NCBI RefSeq assembly: GCF_003072125.1
Contig: NZ_QCYH01000017.1
Location: forward strand, 1 to 39,422
DNA: 39,422 bases
Reading direction: 5' to 3'
Source of the DNA: Pelagivirga sediminicola
GTDB taxonomy: Bacteria > Pseudomonadota > Alphaproteobacteria > Rhodobacterales > Rhodobacteraceae
How positions within the stretch are numbered: the stretch's first letter is position 1; each line of letters begins with the position of its first letter. Below are positions 25,121 to 33,918 of this stretch, in pieces. Position numbers and translations under genes: made by a program. The notes under the pieces are model-generated. The model was not told where the DNA came from, ran no database searches, and saw nothing but the letters and a program-made list of their open reading frames with translations.

Positions 25121-25180
25121 GTAGCTTGTCAGATTTCGACGCTACCGACGGTGCAACAAACTTCGTTGCTCGTTGGTTCC
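25121..25180 (-). promoter_or_regulatory. EcfG-like promoter and operator-like palindrome before the glycosyltransferase operon
   Basis: In the 170-bp gap between the Crp/Fnr gene and the operon, the minus strand reads GGAAC (25176-25180), 17 bases, TGTT (25155-25158), fitting GGAAC-N17-CGTT except for one base. Just downstream lies an imperfect palindrome, GTAGC-GTC ... GAC-TT-GCTAC (25121-25145), followed by an A/T-rich run, which could be an operator or the Crp/Fnr gene's terminator. Confidence 0.45.
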
Positions 25181-25273
25181 CACTTCGGATGATTCATCGC
25201 CGACGCGGGTGTGCCAAAGATGCGGGACACCGCCAAACCATGCTTCCAACTGGATTGAATTCCGCCGCGGCGG

Positions 25274-26011
25274 TCAGTCTTGCGGAAACCAGGAGGTATC
25301 CATGTCGGCATAGCGATCATGGAAATCCGTAAGTTCGATCATCGCATCTTCCCGAAGGATCTGGAGCCGATTCTGATCGCGGTGAATATAGCCATCCTCT
25401 TCCATCCGGATGAAGGTCTTGCTGATGTAGACATTGGTCAGGCCGAGGTAATCAGCGATCTGGCTCTGCGTCATCGGCAGGCGGATCGTGTCGGTCATGC
25501 CCGGATTGGTAATCCGGAGACGGGATATGAGATCCAGCAACATGTAGCTGACCCGTTCCTGCGCACTCATCCGGCCCATAGCGCGGAGAACATCAATCAA
25601 AACAACCTGGTCGCGAAGTGCTATCGATAGCAAAAGTGCTGAAAGCTTCGGAGACTCGCGCAGGATCTCGTCCAGCGACGATTTCGGAAACGGGCAGAGG
25701 CATACGTCCTCGACCGTGCGCAAGGTCGTCGTCGCATGTTTCAGGGCGACATCCGGAAAGCCGATGATGTCGCCCGGATGATGGATCTTGACGATCTGGC
25801 GGCGGCCATCGGGCAGGTCCGTATAGCTGAAGGCCCAGCCGTGTTTCACGACATAGAGGTCCTTGTTCTCGTCACCGCCCTGATACACCTCATGTCCGGC
25901 ATCGAATGTGCGCTCTGCCTTTTCAAGGGTGGCCAGCCTTGCGCAATCCGCCTGGGACAGCGAGACGTAATGAGACAGCTTGGTGACGAGGCAACTGGAT
26001 GTGCTGGACAT
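25274..26011 (-). CDS. Crp/Fnr-family transcription regulator
   Basis: The 245-residue product has an N-terminal cyclic-nucleotide-binding-type barrel (FDAGHEVYQGGDENKDLYVVKHGWAF, IVKIHHPGDIIGFPD) and a C-terminal winged helix (MTQSQIADYLGLTNVYISKTFIRMEEDGYI). The cysteines (7, 23 and two in DVCLCPF) are not spaced like the FNR iron-sulfur cluster, so it is not a classic oxygen sensor; the effector is unknown. A GGGAG ribosome site lies in the 10-bp gap behind mgtC, so the two form an operon. Because the glycosyltransferase operon follows in the same direction, this protein may control it or be read through into it. Confidence 0.88.
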   Translation of the reverse strand: MSSTSSCLVTKLSHYVSLSQADCARLATLEKAERTFDAGHEVYQGGDENKDLYVVKHGWAFSYTDLPDGRRQIVKIHHPGDIIGFPDVALKHATTTLRTVEDVCLCPFPKSSLDEILRESPKLSALLLSIALRDQVVLIDVLRAMGRMSAQERVSYMLLDLISRLRITNPGMTDTIRLPMTQSQIADYLGLTNVYISKTFIRMEEDGYIHRDQNRLQILREDAMIELTDFHDRYADMDTSWFPQD

Positions 26012-26021
26012 GACGGCTCCC

Positions 26022-26465
26022 TTATTTGTTTCCCCGGATATGCAGCCAGTCGAAGAGGTTGAGAACCACGAAGATCAGCACCGAGATGAACGCCGCCTCC
26101 TTCAGGTAACCTAGCCCGCATGCGATGCCAATCGACCCCACCGCCCAGATGGCGGCCCCGCTGCGCACCCCTTTCAGCCGCCCGTTGTCCCGCGGCGACA
26201 TGATCGCCCCCGCCCCGAGGAAACCGATACCTCCGACAATACCCTGGATCAAACGGGTGGGATCGATCGACATGGCCTCATCCTCGGCCATACCGCTCAG
26301 GGCAAAATTAAGGGTGACTGCCATCAAGGCGGCAGAGCCAATGGCGACCAGGACGTAAACTCCGGCACCCAGCGGCTTGCCCTTGATCTCACGATCAAGC
26401 CCGACGACCAATCCGCATGCGCCGGAAAACAGGACGCGGAGTATGAACTCATTGAAATCGACCAT
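26022..26465 (-). CDS. MgtC/SapB-family inner-membrane protein
   Basis: MgtC-like proteins modulate magnesium and membrane-potential homeostasis and acid or stress survival. The sequence shows the family motifs ACGLVVGLDREIKGKPLG, then IQGIVGGIGFLGAGAIM, RLKGVRSGAAIWAVGSIGIACGLG and a last hydrophobic helix. There are about four or five membrane helices and no C-terminal regulatory domain (147 residues). The start is the ATG at 26465, ten bases after AGGAGGAAG; the ATG at 26486 lies in that ribosome site. It is divergent from the DUF421 gene and co-transcribed with the Crp/Fnr gene. Confidence 0.9.
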   Translation of the reverse strand: MVDFNEFILRVLFSGACGLVVGLDREIKGKPLGAGVYVLVAIGSAALMAVTLNFALSGMAEDEAMSIDPTRLIQGIVGGIGFLGAGAIMSPRDNGRLKGVRSGAAIWAVGSIGIACGLGYLKEAAFISVLIFVVLNLFDWLHIRGNK

Positions 26466-26632
26466 TATCGAAAACTTCCTCCTCAAATTGTCGTCATCAG
26501 CTTTCTTTAGCTGTATTTGTAAGTATCGGGTTTAATCTGCATTGAGAAACGGTATGCGGCATACGGCTATGGTCGCATGTCGGACCGGCGCCCCCCGATG
26601 AAAAGAGACCTTTCCGACAGGAGGAAACACGG

Positions 26633-27148
26633 ATGTTTTTTGACGGATCCGTCATTGATGCCCTTGCCAAGGGTGTCCTGCTGAGCGCGGTCGGCATTGC
26701 CTGGATCATCCTGCTGGTCCGCGTAGTCGGATTGCGATCATTCTCGAAAATGACGAATTTCGACTTCGTCATGACTGTTGCCATGGGCTCGCTTCTGGCC
26801 GGGGCGTCTCAGTCGCAGGAATGGACGGGATTTCTTCAGACGCTGACGGCGATGGCCAGCCTCTTTGCCGTCCAGTATGGCGTCTCGCGGCTGCGACGCT
26901 GGTCGCCGCGACTCGACGCGCTGGTTCAGAATACGCCGGTCCTGCTGATGAAGGACGGCGTCATCCTGCACGATGCCTTGCGCGCGACGCGTGTTGCCGA
27001 GGAAGACCTGATCGCAAAGTTGCGGGAGGCCAATGCGCTTGATTTCTCATCCGTTCGTGCCGTGGTGCTGGAGACAACCGGCGATATCTCGGTGCTGCAC
27101 GGCGATCATGTGGACGAGGCCCTGTTCAAGGGGGTTGCCGACGCCTGA
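26633..27148 (+). CDS. YetF/DUF421-family membrane protein
   Basis: The product has about three N-terminal membrane helices (starting VLLSAVGIAWIILLVRVVGLRS), with the conserved KMTNFDFVMTVAMGSLLAG, then a soluble C-terminal domain (TPVLLMKDGVILHDALRATRVAEEDLIAKLRE, SSVRAVVLETTGDISVL). This is the DUF421/DUF3290-type family, seen in spore germination-like and stress clusters; function is not established. The ATG follows an AGGAGG site. It ends one base before the antiporter start, so the two are co-translated. The 146-bp gap from mgtC should hold two divergent promoters; I saw no clear consensus. Confidence 0.87.
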   Translation: MFFDGSVIDALAKGVLLSAVGIAWIILLVRVVGLRSFSKMTNFDFVMTVAMGSLLAGASQSQEWTGFLQTLTAMASLFAVQYGVSRLRRWSPRLDALVQNTPVLLMKDGVILHDALRATRVAEEDLIAKLREANALDFSSVRAVVLETTGDISVLHGDHVDEALFKGVADA

Positions 27149-27149
27149 A

Positions 27150-28391
27150 ATGGAAACCGATGCCTTCTTCGAATTCAGCACCTATCACCTGACCCTCGCG
27201 GTGGCGGGATGCATCGTGATCCTGGCGCGCTGGTTTCCGCGGCTGGTCTCCTCGCGGGAACCGGCGGCCGCCCCGCTGATGATCCTGCTCGGGGCCGCGG
27301 CGGTCCTCACGGTCCCCGGCCTGCCCGCACCTCCCGACCCGCGCAGCGCCCCCCTGCTGTGGGAGGTCGTGGCGGAAATCACCGTCATCGTCGCGCTCTT
27401 CGCCGCCGGCATGCGGGTCGACAGCCTCGGTCCGCCGCGGAAATGGGGACCGACGCTGCGGCTGCTCGTGATCGGGATGCCCCTGACCATCGCGGCGGTC
27501 GCGCTCTTGGGCGTGGTTCTGGGTGGTCTGACCGCCGGCGCCGCGCTTCTGCTGGCCGCCGTATTGGCTCCGACCGACCCGGTTCTCGCCGCCGATGTGC
27601 AGATCGCGCCGCCGCAGGAGGGAAAGGAGCATCCGGTGCGGTTTGCCCTGACTACGGAGGCCGCGCTGAACGACGGGCTGGCCTTTCCCTTCGTCTACCT
27701 CGGCCTGATCGTCATCGCACAGGGTCTGGCCCCCGGCGACTGGGGCCTGCGCTGGCTGCTGGAAGACGTGATTTACCGGATTTTCATCGGGGCCGCGATG
27801 GGCTGGGCCGGGGGTTGGCTGCTGGGCCAGATCCTGTTCAACCTGCCAAAGGAAACGCGGCTGGCTGACACCGGATCGGGGGTGATCGCGATTGCCGGGG
27901 TGTTCCTGTGCTATGGCTCCACCGAACTGATCGAGGGCTACGGTTTCATCGCCGTGGCCGTCATGGGCCTGTCGCTGAGGCGTATCGAGAGCGAACACCG
28001 TTATCATCGGCAGCTGCACGATTTCTCGGAATCCATCGAACACGCCCTGACGGCGCTTTTGCTGATTGCCCTGGGTGGGCTGCTCCCCGCTCTTGCAGCG
28101 GACCTGACCTGGAACCATGTCGCCATCGCGGTGCTGCTGATCGTGGTGCTGCGCCCGCTGGCGGGATGGCTATCCCTGGCGGCAAGCACGTTGGCCCGTT
28201 CCGACCGGGCGGTGGTTGCCGTCTACGGGGTGCGCGGGATCGGGTCGATCTATTATCTCGCCTATGCGACCAGCCATGCCGATCTGCCGCATCTCTCTGA
28301 CCTGTGGATCATCACCGCGCTGACGATTTTCCTGTCGACCGTCCTGCACGGTTTCTCGGTGGGGTGGAGCATGGAAAAGATCGGTCGCTAA
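27150..28391 (+). CDS. Na+/H+ (CPA-type) antiporter
   Basis: Cation:proton antiporter with about 12 membrane helices and 413 residues. The motifs are LAPTDPVLAADVQIAPP in the helix 4 region and TTEAALNDGLAFPFVYLGL, the ND pair typical of electroneutral CPA1 exchangers, and a later GIGSIYYLAYA (RGIxS-type) helix. No TrkA domain is present. The ATG at 27150 lies one base after the DUF421 stop; the longer open frame overlaps that gene out of phase and is not used. A role in sodium and pH homeostasis is likely. It is followed by a possible terminator at 28395-28421. Confidence 0.9.
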   Translation: METDAFFEFSTYHLTLAVAGCIVILARWFPRLVSSREPAAAPLMILLGAAAVLTVPGLPAPPDPRSAPLLWEVVAEITVIVALFAAGMRVDSLGPPRKWGPTLRLLVIGMPLTIAAVALLGVVLGGLTAGAALLLAAVLAPTDPVLAADVQIAPPQEGKEHPVRFALTTEAALNDGLAFPFVYLGLIVIAQGLAPGDWGLRWLLEDVIYRIFIGAAMGWAGGWLLGQILFNLPKETRLADTGSGVIAIAGVFLCYGSTELIEGYGFIAVAVMGLSLRRIESEHRYHRQLHDFSESIEHALTALLLIALGGLLPALAADLTWNHVAIAVLLIVVLRPLAGWLSLAASTLARSDRAVVAVYGVRGIGSIYYLAYATSHADLPHLSDLWIITALTIFLSTVLHGFSVGWSMEKIGR

Positions 28392-28394
28392 GGA

Positions 28395-28421
28395 TCACGG
28401 AACCCCATGCAGGTGCCGTGA
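28395..28421 (+). terminator. possible terminator after the antiporter
   Basis: TCACGG (28395-28400) pairs with CCGTGA (28416-28421), with extra ACC/GGT pairing inside, followed by ATTTTGC. The T tract is short, so this is tentative. Confidence 0.45.
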
Positions 28422-28461
28422 ATTTTGCTCGGAATGCTCATGAAAGCAGGAAAGGGCCGCC

Positions 28462-29238
28462 ATGTCGCTGTTCATCGGACTTCTCGGAGCCATATGTCTG
28501 ATCGTTACCATGACGGATTTCCTGATCACGACGGTCGGGACGAACGATAGCAGCCCGATTGCGATACGTGTGGCCCGGACCGCGTTCCGCCTGTTCAGGC
28601 AATTGCCTGACACAGACATCAAGCACAAGATCATCGGCCCGCTGGTCGTGACAACCGTGGCCACATGGTGGATCCTGGGCGTAAATCTGTCTTGGGCAAT
28701 GATCTTTTACGGCATCACAGGGTCAGTTGTAGACCAGAGCAGCGGGTTGCCGGCAAGCCCGGTCGGATTCATATCACACGTCGGTCATCTCCTCTCGACG
28801 GTTGGAGGTGGCACGACATCGCCTGCGACGTCGAGTATCTCACTTTTAGGTGTGGTGGTCGGTGTGAATGGCATGGTTGTCCTGACGCTCGGCGTGAGCT
28901 TTGTCGTGACGACCACTCAAACGGTCGTCCACGGGCGCAAGCTTCTACTATATCTTCACGCCGCCGAGGACGATAACATCTTGCTTTTGAAAGATTTAGC
29001 AGGATTGACCGCCGAATTGAACGCCGCTCCCTTTGCGCTATTTTTCAGTCATCAGGATCAAGAAATGAGGGTTCCGGAGAGACTGACAGAAGTGCTTGCC
29101 CATAGGCTTGATGACGCGGAGACAGACTGGGCACATCTAGCCCGGGCACTGCCTTATTTCCGGCAATATTCCGGACCCGACGTCTCATCAAAGCTGCAGG
29201 AATGGCTCAGGGATTTCTCCGCCCGCCATATGCCGTGA
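28462..29238 (+). CDS. channel-like membrane protein with an altered selectivity-filter motif
   Basis: The layout is two N-terminal membrane helices (3-25 and about 58-85), a pore-loop-like segment, a last helix (about 127-150) and a soluble C-terminal domain. The loop reads HLLSTVGGGTTSP (109-121), at the place and with the shape of the potassium-channel TVGYGD-x-x-P filter, but with GGGTT in place of GYGD. This resembles two-TM ion channel (Ion_trans_2) proteins. With the filter changed, potassium selectivity is doubtful, and it could be non-selective or a sensor. The start has an upstream AAAGG site. It converges on the catalase gene, 20 bp away. Moderate confidence in the fold, low in the ion. 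Confidence 0.65.
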   Translation: MSLFIGLLGAICLIVTMTDFLITTVGTNDSSPIAIRVARTAFRLFRQLPDTDIKHKIIGPLVVTTVATWWILGVNLSWAMIFYGITGSVVDQSSGLPASPVGFISHVGHLLSTVGGGTTSPATSSISLLGVVVGVNGMVVLTLGVSFVVTTTQTVVHGRKLLLYLHAAEDDNILLLKDLAGLTAELNAAPFALFFSHQDQEMRVPERLTEVLAHRLDDAETDWAHLARALPYFRQYSGPDVSSKLQEWLRDFSARHMP

Positions 29239-29258
29239 TCCGACAGTATAAAAGTAGA

Positions 29259-31367
29259 TTATCCGCGCTGCCAAAACCTCATTTTCCCGCAAGCCTCGAT
29301 GAAATCCGCACAGTCGTCCTTGCCCTCGAGTCGGAATACGCCGTCGTCAAAATCGTCAACCCCTGCCGCATGAAACAGCTTCTCGGCTTCACCAGCGAGT
29401 GCGATGAACTTCGCATGTGCAAACGCGTCGGCAGCGAAGCCCTTGGCGGGATGCATGGACTTCAGCTTTTCCACCCCGTCTGCCGATGTCATCACAGCGA
29501 CAGCATCATAGAGCACAGACGGCCCGCCATCGACTTTCTGATCCGCCGGCACGCGTTTACCGTCGGACGTCTTGATGCCGCCGATGGTCGGCGCGACGAT
29601 CTCGACCATGCCGCCCGCGTCCTTTACAGCGTCTCGAAGTGAAGCCAGCAGATCACCGTCGATCCCGTCTGTCACGAGGATCCCCAGCTTGCGGCCCTTA
29701 AAGTTGTCCGGCCCGTTCTTGAGGATCGAAAGCGCGTCCGATGGCTTGAGACCCTCGACCATGTCGCGCCGGGGCGTGTGGGCCTTGGGCAGTTTGTCAA
29801 AACCCAGCCCATCTGCGACCATCTGCGCCAGATCAGGGTCGATGTTCGGCAGATGCGCCACGACACGCTCGCGGATGTCCAGCACCTCGCATTTCGACAG
29901 CTCGAAGATCAGCGCGTCGGCGATGTGGCCCTGCTCCACCTCGGTCTGGCTTTGGTAAAACTGCCGCGCCTGACTGTAGTGATCGGCGAACAGCTCTGCA
30001 CGCACCTTGCGCTTCTCACCCTCGACCGCTTCTGGGAACGACGTGAAACCGCTCTCCGGATCGGCGCGGGGGCCGCCATCCTTCCAACTGTTCGGCTCGT
30101 AATTGGCGCGGCCCGCCGGGTTGTGCATCGCCATGTGGCCGTCCTGCTGGAAATGCGCAAAGGGACATTTCGGCGCATTGACGGGGATATGAGTAAAGTT
30201 TGGACCACCCAGACGTTTGATTTGTGTGTCGAGATAGGAGAAATTCCGCCCCTGCAGCAGCGGGTCGTTGGTAAAGTCGACGCCCGGCACGATGTTCTGG
30301 GTGCAGAACGCGACCTGTTCCGTCTCGGCAAAGAAGTTGTCGACCACGCTGTCCAGCACAAGCCGCCCGATTATACGCACGGGCACGTCCTCTTCGGGGA
30401 TCAACTTGGTCGCATCCAGCACATCGAAGTCGAACGTGTCGGCAAAGGCGTCGTCAAACACCTGCACGCCCAGTTCCCATTCCGGGAAATCGCCCGCTTG
30501 AATGGCTCCCCACAGGTCGCGTCGGTGAAAGTCGGGATCGGCGCCATTGATCTTGACCGCCTCGTCCCACAGGACCGATTGCAGACCCTGCTTGGGTTTC
30601 CAGTGGAACTTGACGAAATGGCTCTCCCCCTCCGCGTTGACGAAGCGGAATGTGTGAACTCCGAACCCCTCCATGAACCGGAACGACCGCGGAATGCCCC
30701 GGTCCGACATGGTCCACATGACCATGTGCATGGCTTCGGGCATGAGCGAGATGAAATCCCAGAAGTTGTCATGCGCCGATTGCGCCTGTGGAAAGGCGCG
30801 ATCAGGCGCTTCCTTGACCGAATGCACCAGATCGGGAAACTTCATCGCGTCCTGGATGAAGAACACCGGGATGTTGTTGCCGACGATGTCCCAGTTGCCT
30901 TCCTCGGTATAGAGTTTCACGGCAAATCCGCGTGCATCGCGGGCCAGATCCATCGACCCCTTGTTGCCCGCCACGGTCGAGAACCGGACGAATGCCGGCA
31001 CCTTGCGGCCCTTCTCCTGCAAAAGATGCGCGGACGTAAGCTCCGGGATCGCGTCGGTTGTCTCGAAATATCCGCGCGCGCCATAGCCCCGGGCATGCAC
31101 CACCCGCTCGGGGATACGCTCGTGGTCGAAATGAAACATCTTCTCGCGGAAATGGAAGTCCTCGAGCAAGGCTGGACCCCGCGGCCCCGCTTTCAACGTG
31201 TTCTGATTGTCCGAAACCGGCACACCCTGCGCTGTGGTCAAACACGCGCCATCGGATGACTGCTGATGCGTTTCGCCGCCTTGCCCCGTTTTTTCGGGAC
31301 GCTCAGTCGTCTCATTTGATTTCTGCGTCTCGATTGAGGGACGAAATTGCGGTGATTTTTCAGACAT
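29259..31367 (-). CDS. katE: large-subunit monofunctional catalase (HPII/KatE type)
   Basis: The enzyme breaks down hydrogen peroxide. The heme-site residues are visible: His91 in [13 protein letters not shown], Asn164 in [14 protein letters not shown], and the proximal Tyr in [17 protein letters not shown] (about residue 380). At 702 residues it is of the clade 2 type, with the extra C-terminal flavodoxin/GATase-like domain ([35 protein letters not shown]) that raises stability. The N-terminal extension is hydrophilic. There is no signal peptide, so it is cytoplasmic. It converges with the channel gene and diverges from the nitrilase gene. No GGAAC-type promoter was found for it. Confidence 0.95.
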   Translation of the reverse strand: MSEKSPQFRPSIETQKSNETTERPEKTGQGGETHQQSSDGACLTTAQGVPVSDNQNTLKAGPRGPALLEDFHFREKMFHFDHERIPERVVHARGYGARGYFETTDAIPELTSAHLLQEKGRKVPAFVRFSTVAGNKGSMDLARDARGFAVKLYTEEGNWDIVGNNIPVFFIQDAMKFPDLVHSVKEAPDRAFPQAQSAHDNFWDFISLMPEAMHMVMWTMSDRGIPRSFRFMEGFGVHTFRFVNAEGESHFVKFHWKPKQGLQSVLWDEAVKINGADPDFHRRDLWGAIQAGDFPEWELGVQVFDDAFADTFDFDVLDATKLIPEEDVPVRIIGRLVLDSVVDNFFAETEQVAFCTQNIVPGVDFTNDPLLQGRNFSYLDTQIKRLGGPNFTHIPVNAPKCPFAHFQQDGHMAMHNPAGRANYEPNSWKDGGPRADPESGFTSFPEAVEGEKRKVRAELFADHYSQARQFYQSQTEVEQGHIADALIFELSKCEVLDIRERVVAHLPNIDPDLAQMVADGLGFDKLPKAHTPRRDMVEGLKPSDALSILKNGPDNFKGRKLGILVTDGIDGDLLASLRDAVKDAGGMVEIVAPTIGGIKTSDGKRVPADQKVDGGPSVLYDAVAVMTSADGVEKLKSMHPAKGFAADAFAHAKFIALAGEAEKLFHAAGVDDFDDGVFRLEGKDDCADFIEACGKMRFWQRG

Positions 31368-31599
31368 TTGTGTTTCTCCAAGGGATTGGTGCGCGCGCAG
31401 ACAGGCTAATATCGACCAAAGCAGATCCTACGCCGGTTAATATTCCATAGCTTCCATCTAGATTGATGCGACGAGACGTAAAGTCATGCCTACCAATCTG
31501 ATTGAAAGCCGTCTGCGACCTCAAACGAACGTCCGAGCTTGTCTCGAGCGTCGGAAGATCTGCCAGACCGCCCACCCTCCTTCCAAACTGGAAAAATCC
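31368..31599. promoter_or_regulatory. divergent promoter region between katE and the nitrilase-family gene
   Basis: This 232-bp gap must hold both promoters. It is less GC-rich than its surroundings and has an imperfect inverted pair, TAATATCGACC (31408-31418) and GGTTAATATTC, that could be a regulator site. No OxyR- or sigma-type consensus could be fixed by eye. Confidence 0.35.
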
Positions 31600-32535
31600 A
31601 TGGAATTTGTCTCGATCGACCTCTGGGCCGCCAATCTTGAACCGGTGGTGCCGGATTTGCAGGTTTGGCTTGCTGCACTGGAAATGCGGGTCGCACAGAC
31701 GGTGGCTCGGGGCGGTCACATGCTTGTCCTGCCGGAGTTCGCCTGCGCCCAGTGGTTGAGCTTTGCGCCCGCAGATATGGCGGAGGCAGACACCCTTGAA
31801 TGGCTGTTCGAATGCGGGGAGGTAGCGCTCGATGCGATTGCGGCGATGTCTGCGAAACATGGTGTTTCGATACTTGCAGGCACGATACCCTTCCTGACCG
31901 AACCGGTGGACGGTGTCCCGACCTATTTTAACCGTGCCTGGTTGATCACGCCCGATGGTCAGCGTCACAGCCAGGACAAACTGAGCCTGACTCCGCTCGA
32001 AGCCCAGGGCGCAGGTGGCATTACCGTTCATGGTGAATCGATTAACGTCTTCAATTGGAATGGGCTGCGGGTTGCCATGATCATCTGCCTCGACAGCGAA
32101 TTTACGGATTTGTGGTCCCGGCTGGGCACGCTCGACCTTGATCTGGTGATCATCCCTGCCAAAACCGATATGATTACCGGCTACAACAGGGTGTTCAGTT
32201 GCGCGCGGGCCCGGGCCATCGAGCTTCAGACGGTTGTCTGCGTTCTGGGCGCGGTCGGTGTGCCCTTCGGTTTTGCGCTGACGGACACAGTCGTTGGGGG
32301 TGCCAGCGTATTTTTGCCCTGCGATGTCGGCGTCTCGCTTGACGGCATTCACGCGGCGATTGCGCCCCAGACCGCCGCCATGATGACCGACCATGTTCTG
32401 GCCGCTGTTGATATTCCCGTCGGTGCATGTCGCAGACTGCGCAACGGTCATGCCGAGGCGGAGGTTTGTCCCGCACTGTGGGATGCCGGACATCTGATTG
32501 TGAATGATCCTGCCTCACCGAAATTGGTGGCATGA
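31600..32535 (+). CDS. nitrilase-superfamily carbon-nitrogen hydrolase
   Basis: The enzyme would hydrolyse an amide or nitrile C-N bond. The Glu-Lys-Cys triad is clear: Glu46 in MLVLPEFACAQ, Lys127 in HSQDKLSLTP, and Cys163 in AMIICLDSEF. The length is 311 residues from the ATG at 31600 (MEFVSIDLWAAN), which begins at the first beta strand; an upstream ATG at 31486 in the same frame would add 38 non-conserved residues, and neither has a strong ribosome site. No substrate can be named, since branches of this family include amidases, carbamylases and nitrilases. It converges on the esterase gene ten bases on. Confidence 0.88.
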   Translation: MEFVSIDLWAANLEPVVPDLQVWLAALEMRVAQTVARGGHMLVLPEFACAQWLSFAPADMAEADTLEWLFECGEVALDAIAAMSAKHGVSILAGTIPFLTEPVDGVPTYFNRAWLITPDGQRHSQDKLSLTPLEAQGAGGITVHGESINVFNWNGLRVAMIICLDSEFTDLWSRLGTLDLDLVIIPAKTDMITGYNRVFSCARARAIELQTVVCVLGAVGVPFGFALTDTVVGGASVFLPCDVGVSLDGIHAAIAPQTAAMMTDHVLAAVDIPVGACRRLRNGHAEAEVCPALWDAGHLIVNDPASPKLVA

Positions 32536-32545
32536 CCGGAGTTCA

Positions 32546-33676
32546 CTAGGGTAGCGTCGATCGACGCTTCTTGGTCGTGCGGTGTCGCAGAAAGAAGCGC
32601 ACCATCTCCCGCGAGGCATCAGGGCCTGTGGGATCGGTGTAGCTTCCGGCCGCATGTCCGCCGGACCAAGCGTGCCCGGCTCCATGGATGACCCATTGCT
32701 CGATGTATGGACGTCCCCTGCCCACGCGATGCACAGTGCGGGTAAATTCGCGGCCACCGTCAACGCGCCCTTTCCTTTCCGTCCGGTCAAGATGGCTGTA
32801 GGGTTCAAGCGCCCGAATGGCGATAAAACGACCGTTGCGGGGGTTGATGACCTTGTCCGCGTCGCCATGAAAAATGATGGTCGGCACTTGAGCATCAAGA
32901 CGCTTGCCCGGATCGCCACTTTGCATCGCTCTCGGAACGGATGCTGGATCATGGGCGGCTCCTACGGCCAGCCCCGAATGAACACCGACCGCCGCAAAGA
33001 TATCGGAATATTCCGTTGCCAGGATCAACGCTGCTGCTGCCCCGGCAGACAGGCCCGCGACATAGACTCTGGAGGGATCGGCGTTCCAGTCGGCAATGAT
33101 CTTGCGCGTCATGTCCGCCAGCAAAGCGGGTTCTCCCGCGCCCCGGTTCTGATCGCCCCGTCTATACCAGTTCCAGCACCGATAATGATGGGCGTCCCGC
33201 GCCTGATCCGGATAAAGAACCAGAAAACCGAATTCCTCTGCCAGTGTATTCATCCCGGTGCCACGTGCAAAATCCTTCGACGATTGCCCACACCCGTGCA
33301 GCATGACGAGCAGCGGAAGCGGCTTCGTTGCCTTGTTCGCAGCGACCGGCACATAGAGCTTGTATGAACGGGTGCCAAAAGCGGTCTCATGCTGTCCGCC
33401 CTTGAACGTTGCGCCCCGCGGGGTCTTTGCCTGGGATCTGGAAGTGGCAGGAACAGCCGCGCGGGCTTTGACTTTACCACTTCCGCCGCCGGCTGCACGC
33501 GACAGACTGGCAGGCTTCACGGCTTTGCGCGCGAGCGTTCCGGGTTTTCTGGCTCTACGTTTCTTCGGTTCGGCCGGGCCAAGGAGCATGCTCCACATTT
33601 CGGTAATTGCGGAAGCGCCCACGCGTCTTAACTTGCGCTGTGTCTTCGCGCGTGCGCGCCTGAACGGATCGTGCAT
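32546..33676 (-). CDS. PHB-depolymerase-type esterase (LpqC-like)
   Basis: Alpha/beta hydrolase of the esterase_phb family. The oxyanion motif is LLVMLHGCGQSSKDFA, the nucleophile Ser is in VYVAGLSAGAAAALIL, the Asp region is TIIFHGDADKVINP and the His is in VIHGAGHAWSGG. The N-terminal 95 residues are basic, Ala-, Lys- and Arg-rich and low complexity, with no signal peptide, so an intracellular place is likely; the basic tail could bind nucleic acid or PHB granules. It would hydrolyse short polyhydroxybutyrate or other esters. It converges with the nitrilase-family gene; its promoter lies in 33677-33918. Confidence 0.87.
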   Translation of the reverse strand: MHDPFRRARAKTQRKLRRVGASAITEMWSMLLGPAEPKKRRARKPGTLARKAVKPASLSRAAGGGSGKVKARAAVPATSRSQAKTPRGATFKGGQHETAFGTRSYKLYVPVAANKATKPLPLLVMLHGCGQSSKDFARGTGMNTLAEEFGFLVLYPDQARDAHHYRCWNWYRRGDQNRGAGEPALLADMTRKIIADWNADPSRVYVAGLSAGAAAALILATEYSDIFAAVGVHSGLAVGAAHDPASVPRAMQSGDPGKRLDAQVPTIIFHGDADKVINPRNGRFIAIRALEPYSHLDRTERKGRVDGGREFTRTVHRVGRGRPYIEQWVIHGAGHAWSGGHAAGSYTDPTGPDASREMVRFFLRHRTTKKRRSTLP

Positions 33677-33918
33677 CTGACCTCACAAACTCTGAAATAT
33701 ATGATACCGCAGTGTTTTACACACCGGGGTCCGCCGTTTCGCCGCCTGCTTGATTATGGCTGGCAACATGCCCGTTGCAGACGGGACGAGAAGCTCGTCT
33801 GCCTTTGCGTTGGCCAGAACGGGAAATCGGAAAAATCGCCCTGTTCTCCATACCGTCGTGTCCGATTGACATGCAACGGACATGTCTTGGTCTAACTCCC
33901 GCTTCGTCTATTGGTTCA
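33677..33918. other. intergenic region with a strong hairpin, between the CDF and esterase genes
   Basis: No gene is seen in these 242 bp. A hairpin with two alternative stems is present: GACGAG-AAG-CTCGTC (33785-33799), and the wider GCAGACG ... CGTCTGC (33777-33802). It lies 110 bp upstream of the esterase gene and could be a regulatory or processed transcript structure; no T tract follows on either strand. Confidence 0.45.

Noticed and set aside
25274..26011. Oxygen-sensing FNR protein that would control torA
   Set aside because: Cysteines are not in the FNR cluster spacing, and the gene is far from the tor genes.
28399..28421. GGAAC before the channel gene as a fifth EcfG-like promoter
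   Set aside because: No GTT at 16-18 bases; the bases belong to the hairpin after the antiporter.
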